Translations under genes and position numbers: made by a program
Origin: Bog-473 sp963781955
GTDB taxonomy: Bacteria; Actinomycetota; Acidimicrobiia; Acidimicrobiales; RAAP-2
DNA length: 64,000 bases
Assembly (NCBI GenBank): GCA_963781955.1
Contig: CAWAHU010000003.1
Coordinates: 434,001-498,000 of the forward strand
Direction: 5' to 3'
The notes under the pieces: model-generated
The model's input: the letters and a program-made list of their open reading frames with translations, nothing else
Database searches by the model: none
Told to the model about the DNA's origin: nothing
Part shown: positions 52,027 to 60,373 of the stretch, piece after piece
Layout of the letters: each line of letters starts with the position of its first letter
Position numbering within the stretch: the first letter of the stretch is position 1

Positions 52027-53427
52027 ATGGCCCCGCGCACGCTCAGCGAGAAGATCTGGGACGCCCACGTCGTCCACTCGGCCGAGGGTGAACCGGACCT
52101 CATCTTCATCGACCTCCACCTGGTCCACGAGGTGACCTCCCCGCAGGCCTTCGACGGCCTGCGCTTGGCCGGGCGCGCGGTGCGGCGGCCCGACCTGACC
52201 GTGGCCACGGCCGACCACAACGTCCCCACCACCGACATCGACAAGCCGGTCGCCGACCCGGTGTCCGCCCAGCAGCTCGAGGTGCTGAGTGTCAACACCG
52301 CCGAGTTCGGGATCACCTGCTTCCCGATGGGCGATCCCAACCAGGGCATCGTCCACGTCATCGGCCCCGAGCAGGGCTGGACCCAGCCGGGCATGACCAT
52401 CGTGTGCGGGGACAGCCACACGTCGACGCACGGCGCCTTCGGCGCGCTGGCCTTCGGCATCGGCACCAGCGAGGTCGAGCACGTGCTGGCCACCCAGAGC
52501 CTGCCCCAGGTGCGGCCGAAGACCATGGCGGTCACCGTCGACGGCGACCTGGCCCCCGGCGTCACCGCCAAGGACGTGGCGCTGGCCATCATCGGCACCA
52601 TCGGCACCGGCGGGGGCATCGGGCACGTCATCGAGTACCGCGGCTCGGCCATCCGGGGACTCTCCATGGAGGGCCGGATGACGCTGTGCAACATGTCGAT
52701 CGAGGGCGGCGCGCGGGCGGGGCTGGTCGCCCCCGACGAGACCACCTTCGCCTACCTCCAAGACCGCGACCACGCGCCGAAGGGGGCGGACTGGGACGCG
52801 GCCCTGCGCTACTGGCGCACGCTGCCCACCGACGAGGGGGCGACCTTCGACACGGAGGTCGCCCTCGACGCCGGGGCGATCGCGCCTCACGTGACATGGG
52901 GCACCAACCCGGCGCAGGTGGTGCCGATCACCGCCACGGTGCCCGATCCCGGCGCCCTGGACCCCGGCGACCGCGAAGCGGCCGAGCGAGCACTTGCCTA
53001 CATGGGTCTTGAGGCGGGGACCCCGGTCCGGGAGATCCGGGTCGACACGGTGTTCCTCGGCAGCTGCACGAACTCGCGCATCGAGGACCTTCGGGCCGCC
53101 GCCGCGGTGCTCGACGGGCGCCATGTGCGCCCGGGTCTGCGCGCGCTCGCCGTGCCGGGTTCGCACCGGGTGAAGGTGCAGGCCGAGGCCGAGGGTCTCG
53201 ACAAGGTCTTGGTGGCGGCCGGATTCGAGTGGCGTGAGCCCGGCTGCTCGATGTGCCTCGCCATGAACCCCGACAAGCTCGCCGTCGGGGAGCGGTGCGC
53301 CTCCACCTCGAACCGCAACTTCGAGGGGCGCCAGGGCCGGGGGGGTCGCACCCACCTCGTGTCGCCTGCGGTAGCCGCCGCCACGGCGGTCGCCGGGACG
53401 TTCGCCACGCCGGAGGACCTGGACTGA
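52027..53427 (+). CDS. leuC: 3-Isopropylmalate dehydratase large subunit
   Basis: Fe-S isomerase that converts 2- to 3-isopropylmalate, and probably citramalate to erythro-3-methylmalate. 466 residues from ATG 52027 with GAGGA upstream. MAPRTLSEKIWDAHVVHSAE at the start, VATADHNVPTTDIDKPVADP near 60, VCGDSHTSTHGAFGALAFGI near 130, and cluster cysteines in VFLGSCTNSRIEDLRAAAA near 346 and EPGCSMCLAMNPDKL near 408-411. Its stop overlaps leuD. Sulfur and iron for the cluster could come from the SUF genes of this window. Confidence 0.96.
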   Translation: MAPRTLSEKIWDAHVVHSAEGEPDLIFIDLHLVHEVTSPQAFDGLRLAGRAVRRPDLTVATADHNVPTTDIDKPVADPVSAQQLEVLSVNTAEFGITCFPMGDPNQGIVHVIGPEQGWTQPGMTIVCGDSHTSTHGAFGALAFGIGTSEVEHVLATQSLPQVRPKTMAVTVDGDLAPGVTAKDVALAIIGTIGTGGGIGHVIEYRGSAIRGLSMEGRMTLCNMSIEGGARAGLVAPDETTFAYLQDRDHAPKGADWDAALRYWRTLPTDEGATFDTEVALDAGAIAPHVTWGTNPAQVVPITATVPDPGALDPGDREAAERALAYMGLEAGTPVREIRVDTVFLGSCTNSRIEDLRAAAAVLDGRHVRPGLRALAVPGSHRVKVQAEAEGLDKVLVAAGFEWREPGCSMCLAMNPDKLAVGERCASTSNRNFEGRQGRGGRTHLVSPAVAAATAVAGTFATPEDLD

Positions 53428-54017
53428 TGGAACCAGTCGTCGTCGTGACCGGACGCGCCGTGCCGCTGGACCGCACGGACGTCGACACCGACCAGATCAT
53501 CCCGTCGGACTGGCTCAAGCGGGTGGAGCGTACCGGGTTCGGCGCCGGGCTCTTCTCGGAGTGGCGCGACGACCGCGACTTCGTGCTGAACAAGCCGGAG
53601 TACGCCGGCGCCAGCATCCTGGTCGCCGGGCACAACTTCGGGACCGGGTCCTCCCGCGAGCATGCCGTGTGGGCCCTCATGGACTACGGGTTCAAGGCGG
53701 TCGTCTCGTCGCGCTTCGCCGACATCTTCCGCAACAACTGCACCAAGCAGGGCCTGCTGCCCGTCCAGGTGCCCGAGGAGCTCGACCGGGCGCTACTCGA
53801 GGCCCTGGTCCAGGACCCGTCGCTCGAGCTCACGATCGACGTGGCCCTGGGCACCATCGAAGCTCCCGCGGCCGGGCTGTCGGGCACGTTCCCGCTCGAC
53901 GAGTTCACCCGGGAGCGCCTCCTCAACGGCTGGGACGACATCGGCCTCTCCCTGCGCTACGAGGACGAGATCACGGCCTACGAGGGGCGACGCCCCTCTT
54001 TCCTCCCCTCGGCCTGA
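53427..54017 (+). CDS. leuD: 3-Isopropylmalate dehydratase small subunit
   Basis: 196 residues from ATG 53427, TGATG overlap with leuC. LDRTDVDTDQIIPSDWLKRV near 15-34, ILVAGHNFGTGSSREHAVWA near 64-83 (the substrate-recognition loop of the swivelling domain), VVSSRFADIFRNNCTKQGLL near 92. Forms the heterodimer with LeuC. A normal length for the family. Confidence 0.96.
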   Translation: MEPVVVVTGRAVPLDRTDVDTDQIIPSDWLKRVERTGFGAGLFSEWRDDRDFVLNKPEYAGASILVAGHNFGTGSSREHAVWALMDYGFKAVVSSRFADIFRNNCTKQGLLPVQVPEELDRALLEALVQDPSLELTIDVALGTIEAPAAGLSGTFPLDEFTRERLLNGWDDIGLSLRYEDEITAYEGRRPSFLPSA

Positions 54018-54037
54018 TCGCCGGCACGCCCGTGGTG

Positions 54038-54916
54038 ATGTACCGCGCCATGACCGAGGCCGACGTGCCGGCAGCCGTGGCGGCGTTCGACAGTGGCTTC
54101 CTCGCCATGATGACCCGGCACAACCTCCCGGTGACCCGCAGCACCATCCTCGACGAGCGCTACCGCCAGGACCGGACCCGTCATCTCCTGGCCACCGACC
54201 CGGGTGGATCCTGGGTAGCCGTGGGAGACGACGGCTCGGTCGTTGGCATGTCGCAGGCCCTGGTGCGCGAGGGATACTGGACCCTCTCCCAGATCGGCAC
54301 GCTGCCCGGCCGGCAGGGGCGCGGCGTCGGCCGTGAGCTCCTGCGCCTGGCGCTGTCGTACGGCGACCCCGATGGGCCCGGGACGATCCAGTGCTCGCGC
54401 GACCCCAAGGCCATGGCGCTCTACGCCAGCAGCGGGTTCGTGCTTCACCCGGTGGTGGCCGCCTGGGGCGTCATGCGACCCGGTGCCGTGACCCACCCGG
54501 CCGAGGTCCGGCGCGTCGAGCCGGAGCAGGTCGGCGAGCGCGAGCTCGAGATCGTCGCCGCCGTCGATCGGGCCCGGCGCGGCTCGACGCGGACCACCGA
54601 CATCGTCGCCATGCTCACGCGGCCCGGCACGCGGCTCCTCCTCCACGAGGACCAGGCCTACGCCGTCGCACGGGACGAGCGGATCGTCACCCTCGGTGGC
54701 CACCAAGCGGAATCGGCCCGGCTCGTGCTGCGGGCGATGCTCGCCGAGACCCCGCCGGGAGAGACGATCCAGGTGAACTGGCTGACCTCGGGCCAGCAAT
54801 GGGCCATCGCCGAGGTGGTGACGGCGGGCATCGAATTGGTCCCCTATGGGCCGGTCATGGTGCGCGGCATGGACGAGCCGCCCCACCCCTACGTGCCGAG
54901 CGGCGGCTTCGGCTGA
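54038..54916 (+). CDS. GNAT-family N-acetyltransferase
   Basis: 292 residues from ATG 54038; two GTG codons directly before it are alternatives. N-terminal GNAT domain: YRAMTEADVPAAVAAFDSGF near 2-21, acetyl-CoA loop QIGTLPGRQGRGVGRELLRL near 86-105, ALYASSGFVLHPVVAAWGVM near 127. The C-terminal half (VDRARRGSTRTTDIVAMLTR near 180, IQVNWLTSGQQWAIAEVVTA near 247) resembles a second, degenerate GNAT fold. Substrate unknown. 20 bases after leuD, perhaps co-transcribed; its end overlaps the convergent SRPBCC gene by 28 bases. Confidence 0.85.
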   Translation: MYRAMTEADVPAAVAAFDSGFLAMMTRHNLPVTRSTILDERYRQDRTRHLLATDPGGSWVAVGDDGSVVGMSQALVREGYWTLSQIGTLPGRQGRGVGRELLRLALSYGDPDGPGTIQCSRDPKAMALYASSGFVLHPVVAAWGVMRPGAVTHPAEVRRVEPEQVGERELEIVAAVDRARRGSTRTTDIVAMLTRPGTRLLLHEDQAYAVARDERIVTLGGHQAESARLVLRAMLAETPPGETIQVNWLTSGQQWAIAEVVTAGIELVPYGPVMVRGMDEPPHPYVPSGGFG

Positions 54917-55425
54917 GCGCAGGCGCCTGCCGCGTGCTGGTCGCTCACCACCTCGTCGAGCCGGCCCGCGAAGCGCTGCAACCCGGCACCCCACCCCTCG
55001 GGCGAGCCGACGGCGTCACGCATGCCCTGCCACCCGTCGCCGTGCCGTTCCAGGTGCCGGTGCTCGAGCTCGACCCGGGTGCGGACCTCCCCCTCGGGGA
55101 TGAAGCGCACCTCGACCTCGCTCGTGCGGACCGGGTCGGGCTCCACCTGCCACTGCAGGCTGATGTCCCAGCTGAACACCACGCGATGGGGTGGTTCGTA
55201 GGCAAGAACCCGCGCCCAGCGGCATTCGCTCCCGTCTGTCCCCACGTCGTACACGTGGCCGCCCGCCTTCGGCTCGAACACCATGGACGCCAGCGGCGCC
55301 ACCAAGATGTGGTGCTCCGGTGGCCACCAGCTGCCGATGTCCTCGGTGAACACGCGGAAGGCGACGTCGGCCGGTGCGTCGACGACGATCGATGTGCTCA
55401 CGGACGTTGCGGTGACGTCGGTCAT
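54889..55425 (-). CDS. SRPBCC (AHSA1-type) protein, module 1
   Basis: 178 residues from ATG 55425 in ATGA overlap with the ArsR gene. START/Bet v1-like fold: STSIVVDAPADVAFRVFTED near 10-29, IGSWWPPEHHILVAPLASMV near 30, AGGHVYDVGTDGSECRWARV near 54, FSWDISLQWQVEPDPVRTSE near 84, RVELEHRHLERHGDGWQGMR near 117. Binds a hydrophobic ligand by fold; the ligand is unknown. The ArsR-AHSA1 pairing is common in bacteria and often linked to solvent or stress response, but nothing here identifies it. Confidence 0.88.
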   Translation of the reverse strand: MTDVTATSVSTSIVVDAPADVAFRVFTEDIGSWWPPEHHILVAPLASMVFEPKAGGHVYDVGTDGSECRWARVLAYEPPHRVVFSWDISLQWQVEPDPVRTSEVEVRFIPEGEVRTRVELEHRHLERHGDGWQGMRDAVGSPEGWGAGLQRFAGRLDEVVSDQHAAGACAQPKPPLGT

Positions 55426-55787
55426 GTGGGTGTCTCCTCTCGACGTTGTTCGACTCTCGCCTTGAACGAGTGCAGTGCCGCACTCCAGAACCGGTCGAGG
55501 TAGTCCCGCAGCCCGGCGATTCCGTCGGGGTCGAGGCTGTAGACGCGCCGGGTCCCGACGTGGACGTCGCGCACGAGCCCCGCTTCTTTCAGGACCTTGA
55601 GGTGCTGGGAGACGGCCGGCCGGCTCACCGGCACGACGGCGGCCAGCTCGACGACGGCCATCGGCCGCAGCCCGAGCTGCTCGAAGATGGTCCTTCTGGT
55701 CGGATCGCCCAGGGCGCCCAGGGCGCCCGGGGCCCCGGGGGCGCCGGGTGTGCTCGGTGTGCTCGGTGCCACTGGGTTAGTTTTCAC
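55422..55787 (-). CDS. ArsR-family regulator, module 1
   Basis: 121 residues from GTG 55787. A low-complexity start, STPSTPGAPGAPGALGALGDP, encoded by GGGCGCCCA-like repeats, precedes the winged helix: DPTRRTIFEQLGLRPMAVVE near 28, LAAVVPVSRPAVSQHLKVLK near 48-67, EAGLVRDVHVGTRRVYSLDP near 68. No cysteine or histidine metal site is visible, so it is probably not a metal sensor. The 24-base palindrome at 55789-55812 begins one base before its start codon, indicating autorepression of the two-gene operon. Confidence 0.92.
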   Translation of the reverse strand: MKTNPVAPSTPSTPGAPGAPGALGALGDPTRRTIFEQLGLRPMAVVELAAVVPVSRPAVSQHLKVLKEAGLVRDVHVGTRRVYSLDPDGIAGLRDYLDRFWSAALHSFKARVEQRREETPT

Positions 55788-55788
55788 T

Positions 55789-55812
55789 TACCGTAAGTTA
55801 TAACTTACGGTA
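55789..55812. promoter_or_regulatory. 24-bp perfect palindrome, ArsR module 1 operator
   Basis: TACCGTAAGTTA followed directly by its reverse complement, without a single mismatch. It abuts the ArsR GTG start (55785-55787). A protein bound here would block both polymerase and ribosome access, and the transcript is likely leaderless or nearly so. It is AT-rich relative to the surroundings. Distinct from the GTAAC-N6-GTTAC operators of module 2, though both share the TAAC/GTTA core. Confidence 0.85.
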
Positions 55813-55821
55813 CGTGCGGCG

Positions 55822-56145
55822 TCAAGGCTGCCCGGCGGCACCCGACGGCAGCAGGCCGAAGTTGCCGACAAGGGTGGCGTCGGCCGGGAAGGGCCCCTCG
55901 GCGCAGCGCTCCCCGATGCCGGCCTGGAAGGCGGCGAACGCGGCCGAGCCGGACAGTGGGTTGACCTCGCCGTCGAGGATGGCCACGTGGACGAAGCTGA
56001 CCCCGTCGTCGAGGCGGAAGGCGGCGTAGCGCAGGCCATCGGGTTCGCTCTCGGCCAGCTCGGCGAACACCTCCCCGATCAGCCGTGCGTTCTCGTCGGC
56101 GTGCTCGGGCTTCGTGCGGTAGCGCACGACCTTGGTGACGGGCAT
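55822..56145 (-). CDS. Small ABM/Dabb-like dimeric barrel protein
   Basis: 107 residues from ATG 56145 after CAGGAGAGG. TKVVRYRTKPEHADENARLI near 4-23, VFAELAESEPDGLRYAAFRL near 26-45, FVHVAILDGEVNPLSGSAAF near 51, ending PADATLVGNFGLLPSG. The beta-alpha-beta-beta pattern is typical of dimeric alpha+beta barrels. No cofactor residue is evident; function unknown. Ends just after the module 1 palindrome, so it may share regulation only by read-through. Confidence 0.7.
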   Translation of the reverse strand: MPVTKVVRYRTKPEHADENARLIGEVFAELAESEPDGLRYAAFRLDDGVSFVHVAILDGEVNPLSGSAAFAAFQAGIGERCAEGPFPADATLVGNFGLLPSGAAGQP

Positions 56146-56225
56146 GGGCCTCTCCTGTTCGGTGTCGATGGCGATGTCCCCGGGCCGGTGGCGTGCCGGC
56201 TCGGGCCGGGTCGGGTCGGGTCTGG

Positions 56226-56627
56226 TCACACGGCGCGCATCTTGTTGTTGCGGGCGTCGTGGGTGAGCTCGGCCAACCCGAGCTCCTCGAGGAGCGGTGG
56301 GAGGTACATCCCGAACCGGCCCCGGTATCCCTTGCGGCGCCCGTACCAGCCGCCGACAGGGTTGTCCGGGGACCGTCCCCAGGCCTCCACGGTGCCGTCG
56401 GCCGCCGCCTTCTTCTCGTCGGCGGAACCGAGTGGCACCCAGTCACCCTGCTCCAACAACCACGCGTGCAGGTCCTCGACCGCGCGCATCTCGTAGGTGA
56501 GCTTGGTGGAGCCGACCTGGCAGACGAGCAGCGGCGGATCGGACTCCTCGTCCGTGTAGATGGTGTACTCGGAACTCCCCGGTGGTGTCTTCAGCACCCA
56601 CGGATCCTCCTTGCTCCCGGTCCCCAT
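56226..56627 (-). CDS. DUF6855-like protein of unknown function
   Basis: 133 residues from ATG 56627, in TGATG overlap with the SRPBCC gene upstream. KEDPWVLKTPPGSSEYTIYT near 6-25, LVCQVGSTKLTYEMRAVEDL near 33, HAWLLEQGDWVPLGSADEKK near 54-73, WGRSPDNPVGGWYGRRKGYR near 83 and RFGMYLPPLLEELGLAELTH near 103. The pattern recalls a widespread domain of unknown function seen beside ArsR/SRPBCC genes. Third gene of module 2: arsR2-SRPBCC2-this gene. Confidence 0.75.
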   Translation of the reverse strand: MGTGSKEDPWVLKTPPGSSEYTIYTDEESDPPLLVCQVGSTKLTYEMRAVEDLHAWLLEQGDWVPLGSADEKKAAADGTVEAWGRSPDNPVGGWYGRRKGYRGRFGMYLPPLLEELGLAELTHDARNNKMRAV

Positions 56628-57073
56628 CACGCTGCTCCCTCCTCGGCCGCCGCGGCGAAGTGCGGCAGCAGTCCTTCCCAACCGTCACGGTTGCGGGCGC
56701 GCCACGTGCCCGCGGCCTCGCCGAGCCGGTCCCACCCGGTGTGCTCGATCTCGATGCGCGTCCGGGTGCCCCCCTGGTCGACGAAGTGGATGTCGACCTC
56801 GGTGGCCGACGAGCGGTCCCGCCCCAGGTGCCACAGGTAGGACAGCCGGCGGGCAGGCTCCCAGACCGTGACCTCGCCCCACTCGTGACGCTCGCCCGAT
56901 GCGGTCCGCTCGTAGATCCGACCGCCCGCGCCGCGCTCGAGCACGACCTCCGCCGGATCCCCGCTGACCGTGTGGTCCCGTGGCCACCACGACCCGATCT
57001 TCGACGTCCACACTCGAAAGGCGTGTTGAGGAGGGCAGTCGACCTCGAAGGTGATGCGCAACGGGTCGGTCAC
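56627..57073 (-). CDS. SRPBCC (AHSA1-type) protein, module 2
   Basis: 148 residues from GTG 57073 in GTGA overlap with arsR2. LRITFEVDCPPQHAFRVWTS near 5-24, KIGSWWPRDHTVSGDPAEVV near 25, GAGGRIYERTASGERHEWGE near 49, TVWEPARRLSYLWHLGRDRS near 70, RTRIEIEHTGWDRLGEAAGT near 107. Clearly related to the module 1 protein (both have IGSWWP and AGGxxY), so the modules arose by duplication or from one family. Ligand unknown. Confidence 0.88.
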   Translation of the reverse strand: MTDPLRITFEVDCPPQHAFRVWTSKIGSWWPRDHTVSGDPAEVVLERGAGGRIYERTASGERHEWGEVTVWEPARRLSYLWHLGRDRSSATEVDIHFVDQGGTRTRIEIEHTGWDRLGEAAGTWRARNRDGWEGLLPHFAAAAEEGAA

Positions 57074-57399
57074 GGCGCCGGGCGGGCCGAGGTGTTCTCG
57101 GCCAGCAGCCGGAAGCGGGCGGCGGCGGCGCCCCACACACCCTCGAGGTACTCCTGGATCGCCCCCAGCCCGTCCTCTTGGAGGTGGTAGATGCGCCGGT
57201 TCCCCTGGGCTCGCTCGGCCACCATCCCGGCACCCTTGAGCAGGCGAAGGTGGCGCGAGACGGCGGGGCGGCTGATGGGCAACGCGGCAGCGATCTCGTG
57301 GACCGGCTTGTCGCCCTCGCTGAGCATCCTGAGGATCTCCCGCCGCGTCGGATCGCCCAGTGCGTCGAAGGGGTCACCGGAGGCGACGCTCTGCGCCAC
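57070..57399 (-). CDS. ArsR-family regulator, module 2
   Basis: 109 residues from GTG 57399. Winged helix: DPFDALGDPTRREILRMLSE near 9-28, GDKPVHEIAAALPISRPAVS near 29-48, RHLRLLKGAGMVAERAQGNR near 49-68, then RIYHLQEDGLGAIQEYLEGV. No metal-binding cysteines. Upstream lie two GTAAC-N6-GTTAC palindromes. It leads arsR2-SRPBCC2-DUF, each joined by overlapping stop and start codons. Confidence 0.93.
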   Translation of the reverse strand: MAQSVASGDPFDALGDPTRREILRMLSEGDKPVHEIAAALPISRPAVSRHLRLLKGAGMVAERAQGNRRIYHLQEDGLGAIQEYLEGVWGAAAARFRLLAENTSARPAP

Positions 57400-57431
57400 G
57401 GTCAGCCTCCCACCCCGGACGCACGCAAGAT

Positions 57432-57464
57432 CCGTAACACTTTGGTTACCGTAACAGAAGCGTT
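57432..57464. promoter_or_regulatory. Two tandem GTAAC-N6-GTTAC operators
   Basis: GTAAC-ACTTTG-GTTAC at 57432-57447 and GTAAC-AGAAGC-GTTAC at 57449-57464, one base apart, 33 bases upstream of the arsR2 GTG. The junction itself reads GTTACCGTAAC, another palindrome. Repetition with unrelated spacers shows the arms are what is conserved. Likely site of ArsR autoregulation. Confidence 0.8.
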
Positions 57465-57518
57465 ACCCAACGGCAAGCCCGTCCGATGCGGGCGGGCGCG
57501 CGGGCCGCCCCCGCATGC

Positions 57519-57941
57519 CTAGGCGGCTTTCGGCGCCGTCCTCGAGGTCACCATCTGCCGCACCTTCGCCGCCACGGACGGGACGTCGAGGATCCGGCGG
57601 AACTCGCTCGTCGAGCCGACGTAGACCACGAGGTCGCCCCGGGCGGTCACGGTCGCATTCCGCCGGCCCCGGCCGCTGCTGTCCAGCAGGGCCATCTCGC
57701 CCACGAGGTCGCCTCGACCGAGCGTGGCGACGGCCCGGCCGGCCTGGGTGACCACGGCCTCGCCCTGGATGATCACCATGAACTCGGAACCGATCGCTCC
57801 CTCGCGGACCAGGACCTTCCCGGCCGCCACGTCGAGCTTGGTCAACTGCCGCCGGATGACGGAGAGCTCGGACCGGCTTGCCTCCGCGAACAGGGGGAGC
57901 TCCCGCAGATCGTCCTGGACATCACCTCTGAGCACGCGCAT
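57519..57941 (-). CDS. Cyclic-nucleotide-binding domain protein
   Basis: 140 residues from ATG 57941 with GGGAGGAG eight bases upstream. A single cNMP domain: LRELPLFAEASRSELSVIRR near 12-31, VLVREGAIGSEFMVIIQGEA near 43-62, the phosphate cassette LVGEMALLDSSGRGRRNATV near 78-97 (Gly-Glu and Arg), and VVYVGSTSEFRRILDVPSVA near 104. No DNA-binding or enzymatic domain follows, so it is a stand-alone sensor or adaptor. Upstream ATCTGT and ACAGAT form a loose inverted repeat near 57989-58012. Confidence 0.9.
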   Translation of the reverse strand: MRVLRGDVQDDLRELPLFAEASRSELSVIRRQLTKLDVAAGKVLVREGAIGSEFMVIIQGEAVVTQAGRAVATLGRGDLVGEMALLDSSGRGRRNATVTARGDLVVYVGSTSEFRRILDVPSVAAKVRQMVTSRTAPKAA

Positions 57942-58074
57942 CGACCGGCTCCTCCCGTCTTCTCGCTCCCAGCGTGGACCGTCCCGTATCATCTGTCAAC
58001 CAGCTAGAACAGATAGTTCACATCGTTTCTAACGATGACGACCAGGCGGCGGGTCGGCCTCTCGGACCCGAGCG

Positions 58075-58512
58075 TCACCCCGGGTACCAGCGGTAGCGGG
58101 TCCAGCCCGCCATGGGACGGGCACCGAGGCGCTCGTAGAAGTCGAGGGCGGGGGCGTTCCACTCGAGCACGTCCCACTCCAACCGCCCGTCGGTCTGGTC
58201 CCGTAGGTGGGTCAGCAGCGCCGAGCCCAAGCCCCGGCGCCGGTGGGCGGGACGGACGTAGATGTCCTCGAGCCAGATCCCGTGCCGGCCCAAGAAAGTC
58301 GAGAAGGTCCGGTACCACAACGCGTGGCCGGCCAGTCCGCCGTCCTCGTCTTCCACCACGGTGTCGAAGACCATCGCACCGGGCCCGAACAGGGTGCGCG
58401 ACAGGTCCTCCTCGGTGATCGTCACCTGATCGAGGAGGTTCTCGTACTCCGCCAGCTCACGGATCATCGCCACTAGCTCGGGCACGTCGCTCTCGACGGC
58501 CGGACGGATCAC
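58075..58512 (-). CDS. GNAT acetyltransferase, diamine acetyltransferase-like
   Basis: 145 residues from GTG 58512, in GTGA overlap with the leuA stop. IRPAVESDVPELVAMIRELA near 2-21, FGPGAMVFDTVVEDEDGGLA near 42, WLEDIYVRPAHRRRGLGSAL near 80-99 (acetyl-CoA loop), LEWDVLEWNAPALDFYERLG near 110-129. The WN..A..FY ending and LEDIYV motif match spermidine/spermine or related amine acetyltransferases. Co-transcribed with leuA, without apparent metabolic link. Confidence 0.9.
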   Translation of the reverse strand: MIRPAVESDVPELVAMIRELAEYENLLDQVTITEEDLSRTLFGPGAMVFDTVVEDEDGGLAGHALWYRTFSTFLGRHGIWLEDIYVRPAHRRRGLGSALLTHLRDQTDGRLEWDVLEWNAPALDFYERLGARPMAGWTRYRWYPG

Positions 58513-60235
58513 CCCGAGCGTGCCCGGTTGGCCGCCGACACCACCGCACTGAGCGATGCTTCGAGGATCGACGAGTCGCGACCGACGCCCCACCAGGTGG
58601 TGCCGTCGGCTCCGGCGCACTCGACGTAGGCGACGGCCGAAGCGCCCGATCCCTCGGTGAGCGCGTGCTCGGAGTAGTCCTTCACCTCCAGCACGATACC
58701 CAGGTCGGATTTCAGGGCGGCGACCAGGGCGTCGATCGGGCCGTTTCCCTCACCCGTGACCGTCCGGTGCTGGCCGTCCACGAGCAGCTGGGCGGTCACA
58801 CTCGTGCGGCCCCGTCCAGTGGACACCTCGCTGGTCATGAGGCGCAGCCCGGCGTCCTCGGGCAGGTAGATCTCTTCGAACACATCACGCATCTCGCCTG
58901 AGCGGATCACCGTGCCCGTGGACTCGGTGATCTCCTGCACCTTCTTGGAGAACTCGATCTGCAGCCGCCGCGGCAGGTCGAGGCCGTGGTCCGTGTCCAT
59001 CACGTAGGCCACGCCGCCCTTGCCCGACTGGCTGTTGACCTGGATGATCGCTTCGTAGGTGCGCCCGCTGTGCTTGGGGTCGATCGGCAGGTAGGGCACC
59101 TCCCACTCGTCGTAGGCCTCCCCGATGGACGCCATCCCCTTCTTGATGGCGTCCTGGTGCGACCCCGAGAAGGCCGTGTAGACGAGGTCGCCGGCGTAGG
59201 GGTGGCGCGGGTGGACGGGGAGCCGGGTGGCGAACTCGGACACCCGGCGCACCTTCTCGATGTCCCCGAAGTCGAGGCCAGGATCGACCCCCTGCGAGAA
59301 GAGGTTCATGGCGAGCGTCACGATGTCGACGTTGCCGGTGCGCTCGCCGTTCCCGAACAGGGTGCCCTCGACCCGGTCGGCTCCCGCCAGCACGCCGAGC
59401 TCGGCCGCCGCCACGGCCGTGCCCCGGTCGTTGTGCGGGTGCAGGCTCAGAATCACGGAGTCTCGGTTCTCGATGGTGCGGCCGAACCATTCGATGACGT
59501 CGGCGTACACGTTGGGGCTGTACATCTCGACCGTGGCCGGCAGGTTCAAGATGAGCGGGCGCTCGGGCGTGGGTTCGATCACGTCCATCACGGCCTCGCA
59601 GATCTCCACGGCGAACTCGGGCTCGGTCCCCGTAAAGCTCTCCGGCGAGTACTCGTAGAGGATGTCGGTCCCGGGGACTTGCGCCTCGTACTTCTTGCAG
59701 AGCTCGGCCGCCCGCACGGCGATGTCGACGATGCCGGCCTTGTCGAGACCGAAGACGACGCGGCGCTGTAGTTCCGAGGTCGAGTTGTAGAAGTGCACCA
59801 CGGCGCGCGGCGCTCCGGCCAGCGACTCGAACGTCCGCTCGAGCAGCTCCTGGCGGCACTGGACGAGCACCTGGATCGCCACGTCGTGGGGGACCAGGCC
59901 CTCGTCGATGACCAGTCGCTGGAAGTCGAAGTCGGTCTGTGAGGCCGATGGGAACCCGACTTCGATCTCCTTGAAGCCGACGTCGACCAGCGTCTGGAAC
60001 AGGGCCAACTTCCGCTCCGAGTCCATGGGGTCGATCAGCGCCTGGTTCCCGTCACGCAGGTCGACACTGACCCACCGCGGGCGCGGGTGAACTGCGCGTC
60101 GGGCCATGTCCGGTCCCCGAGCACCAGCGGCATGTGTGAGCGGTACTTCTCGAAGGGCATGGGCCTGGCGTCGCCGGTCAGGGTCAGGCGACCCCGCTCC
60201 ACGTCGTCACCACTCCCTTTCCGTTCCTCAGCCAT
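58509..60235 (-). CDS. leuA: 2-Isopropylmalate synthase, with N-terminal frameshift
   Basis: Committed step of leucine synthesis, acetyl-CoA plus 2-oxoisovalerate. The main frame (MARRAVHPRPRWVSVDLRDG from ATG 60107) lacks the usual N-terminus. That part, FEKYRSHMPLVLGDRTWPDA then QFTRA, is in another frame opening at ATG 60235. Adding one base to the GGG at 60079-60081 would join them as FTRAPRWVSVDLRDG, the expected family sequence. Other motifs: IEVGFPSASQTDFDFQRLVI, SLHPHNDRGTAVAAAELGVL (metal histidines), GNGERTGNVDIVTLAMNLFS, and a C-terminal regulatory domain with VTGEGNGPIDALVAALKSDL. An attenuator with a Leu leader peptide lies upstream. Confidence 0.9.
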
Positions 60236-60312
60236 CTGTCCTTCCCTTCTCTTCTCTCTCTTCGCTCGGTCCCCGGAGGTTGCGCCCTGGCCCCTCGTCC
60301 CGCCGGCCCAAC

Positions 60313-60343
60313 AAAAAACCCCCTGGCCGTTCGGCGCAGGAGG
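60313..60343 (-). terminator. Attenuator terminator in leuA leader
   Basis: On the minus strand CCTCCTG pairs with CAGGGGG (one T-G wobble), enclosing the smaller stem GCC-GAAC-GGC, and is followed by six T residues (60318-60313). It is 78 bases before ATG 60235. No minus-strand gene ends upstream of it within the leader, so it acts on the leuA transcript. A separate perfect hairpin, GCGAACGC/GCGTTCGC (60350-60371), follows the leader-peptide stop and probably competes with it. Confidence 0.85.
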
Positions 60344-60373
60344 TCGTGAGCGAACGCGATGTGGCGTTCGCCG

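Noticed and set aside
57985..58025. Third KstR-like site (TAGAACAGATAGTTCA)
   Set aside because: Spacing between AAC and GTT is five bases rather than two, so it does not fit TNNAACNNGTTNNA.
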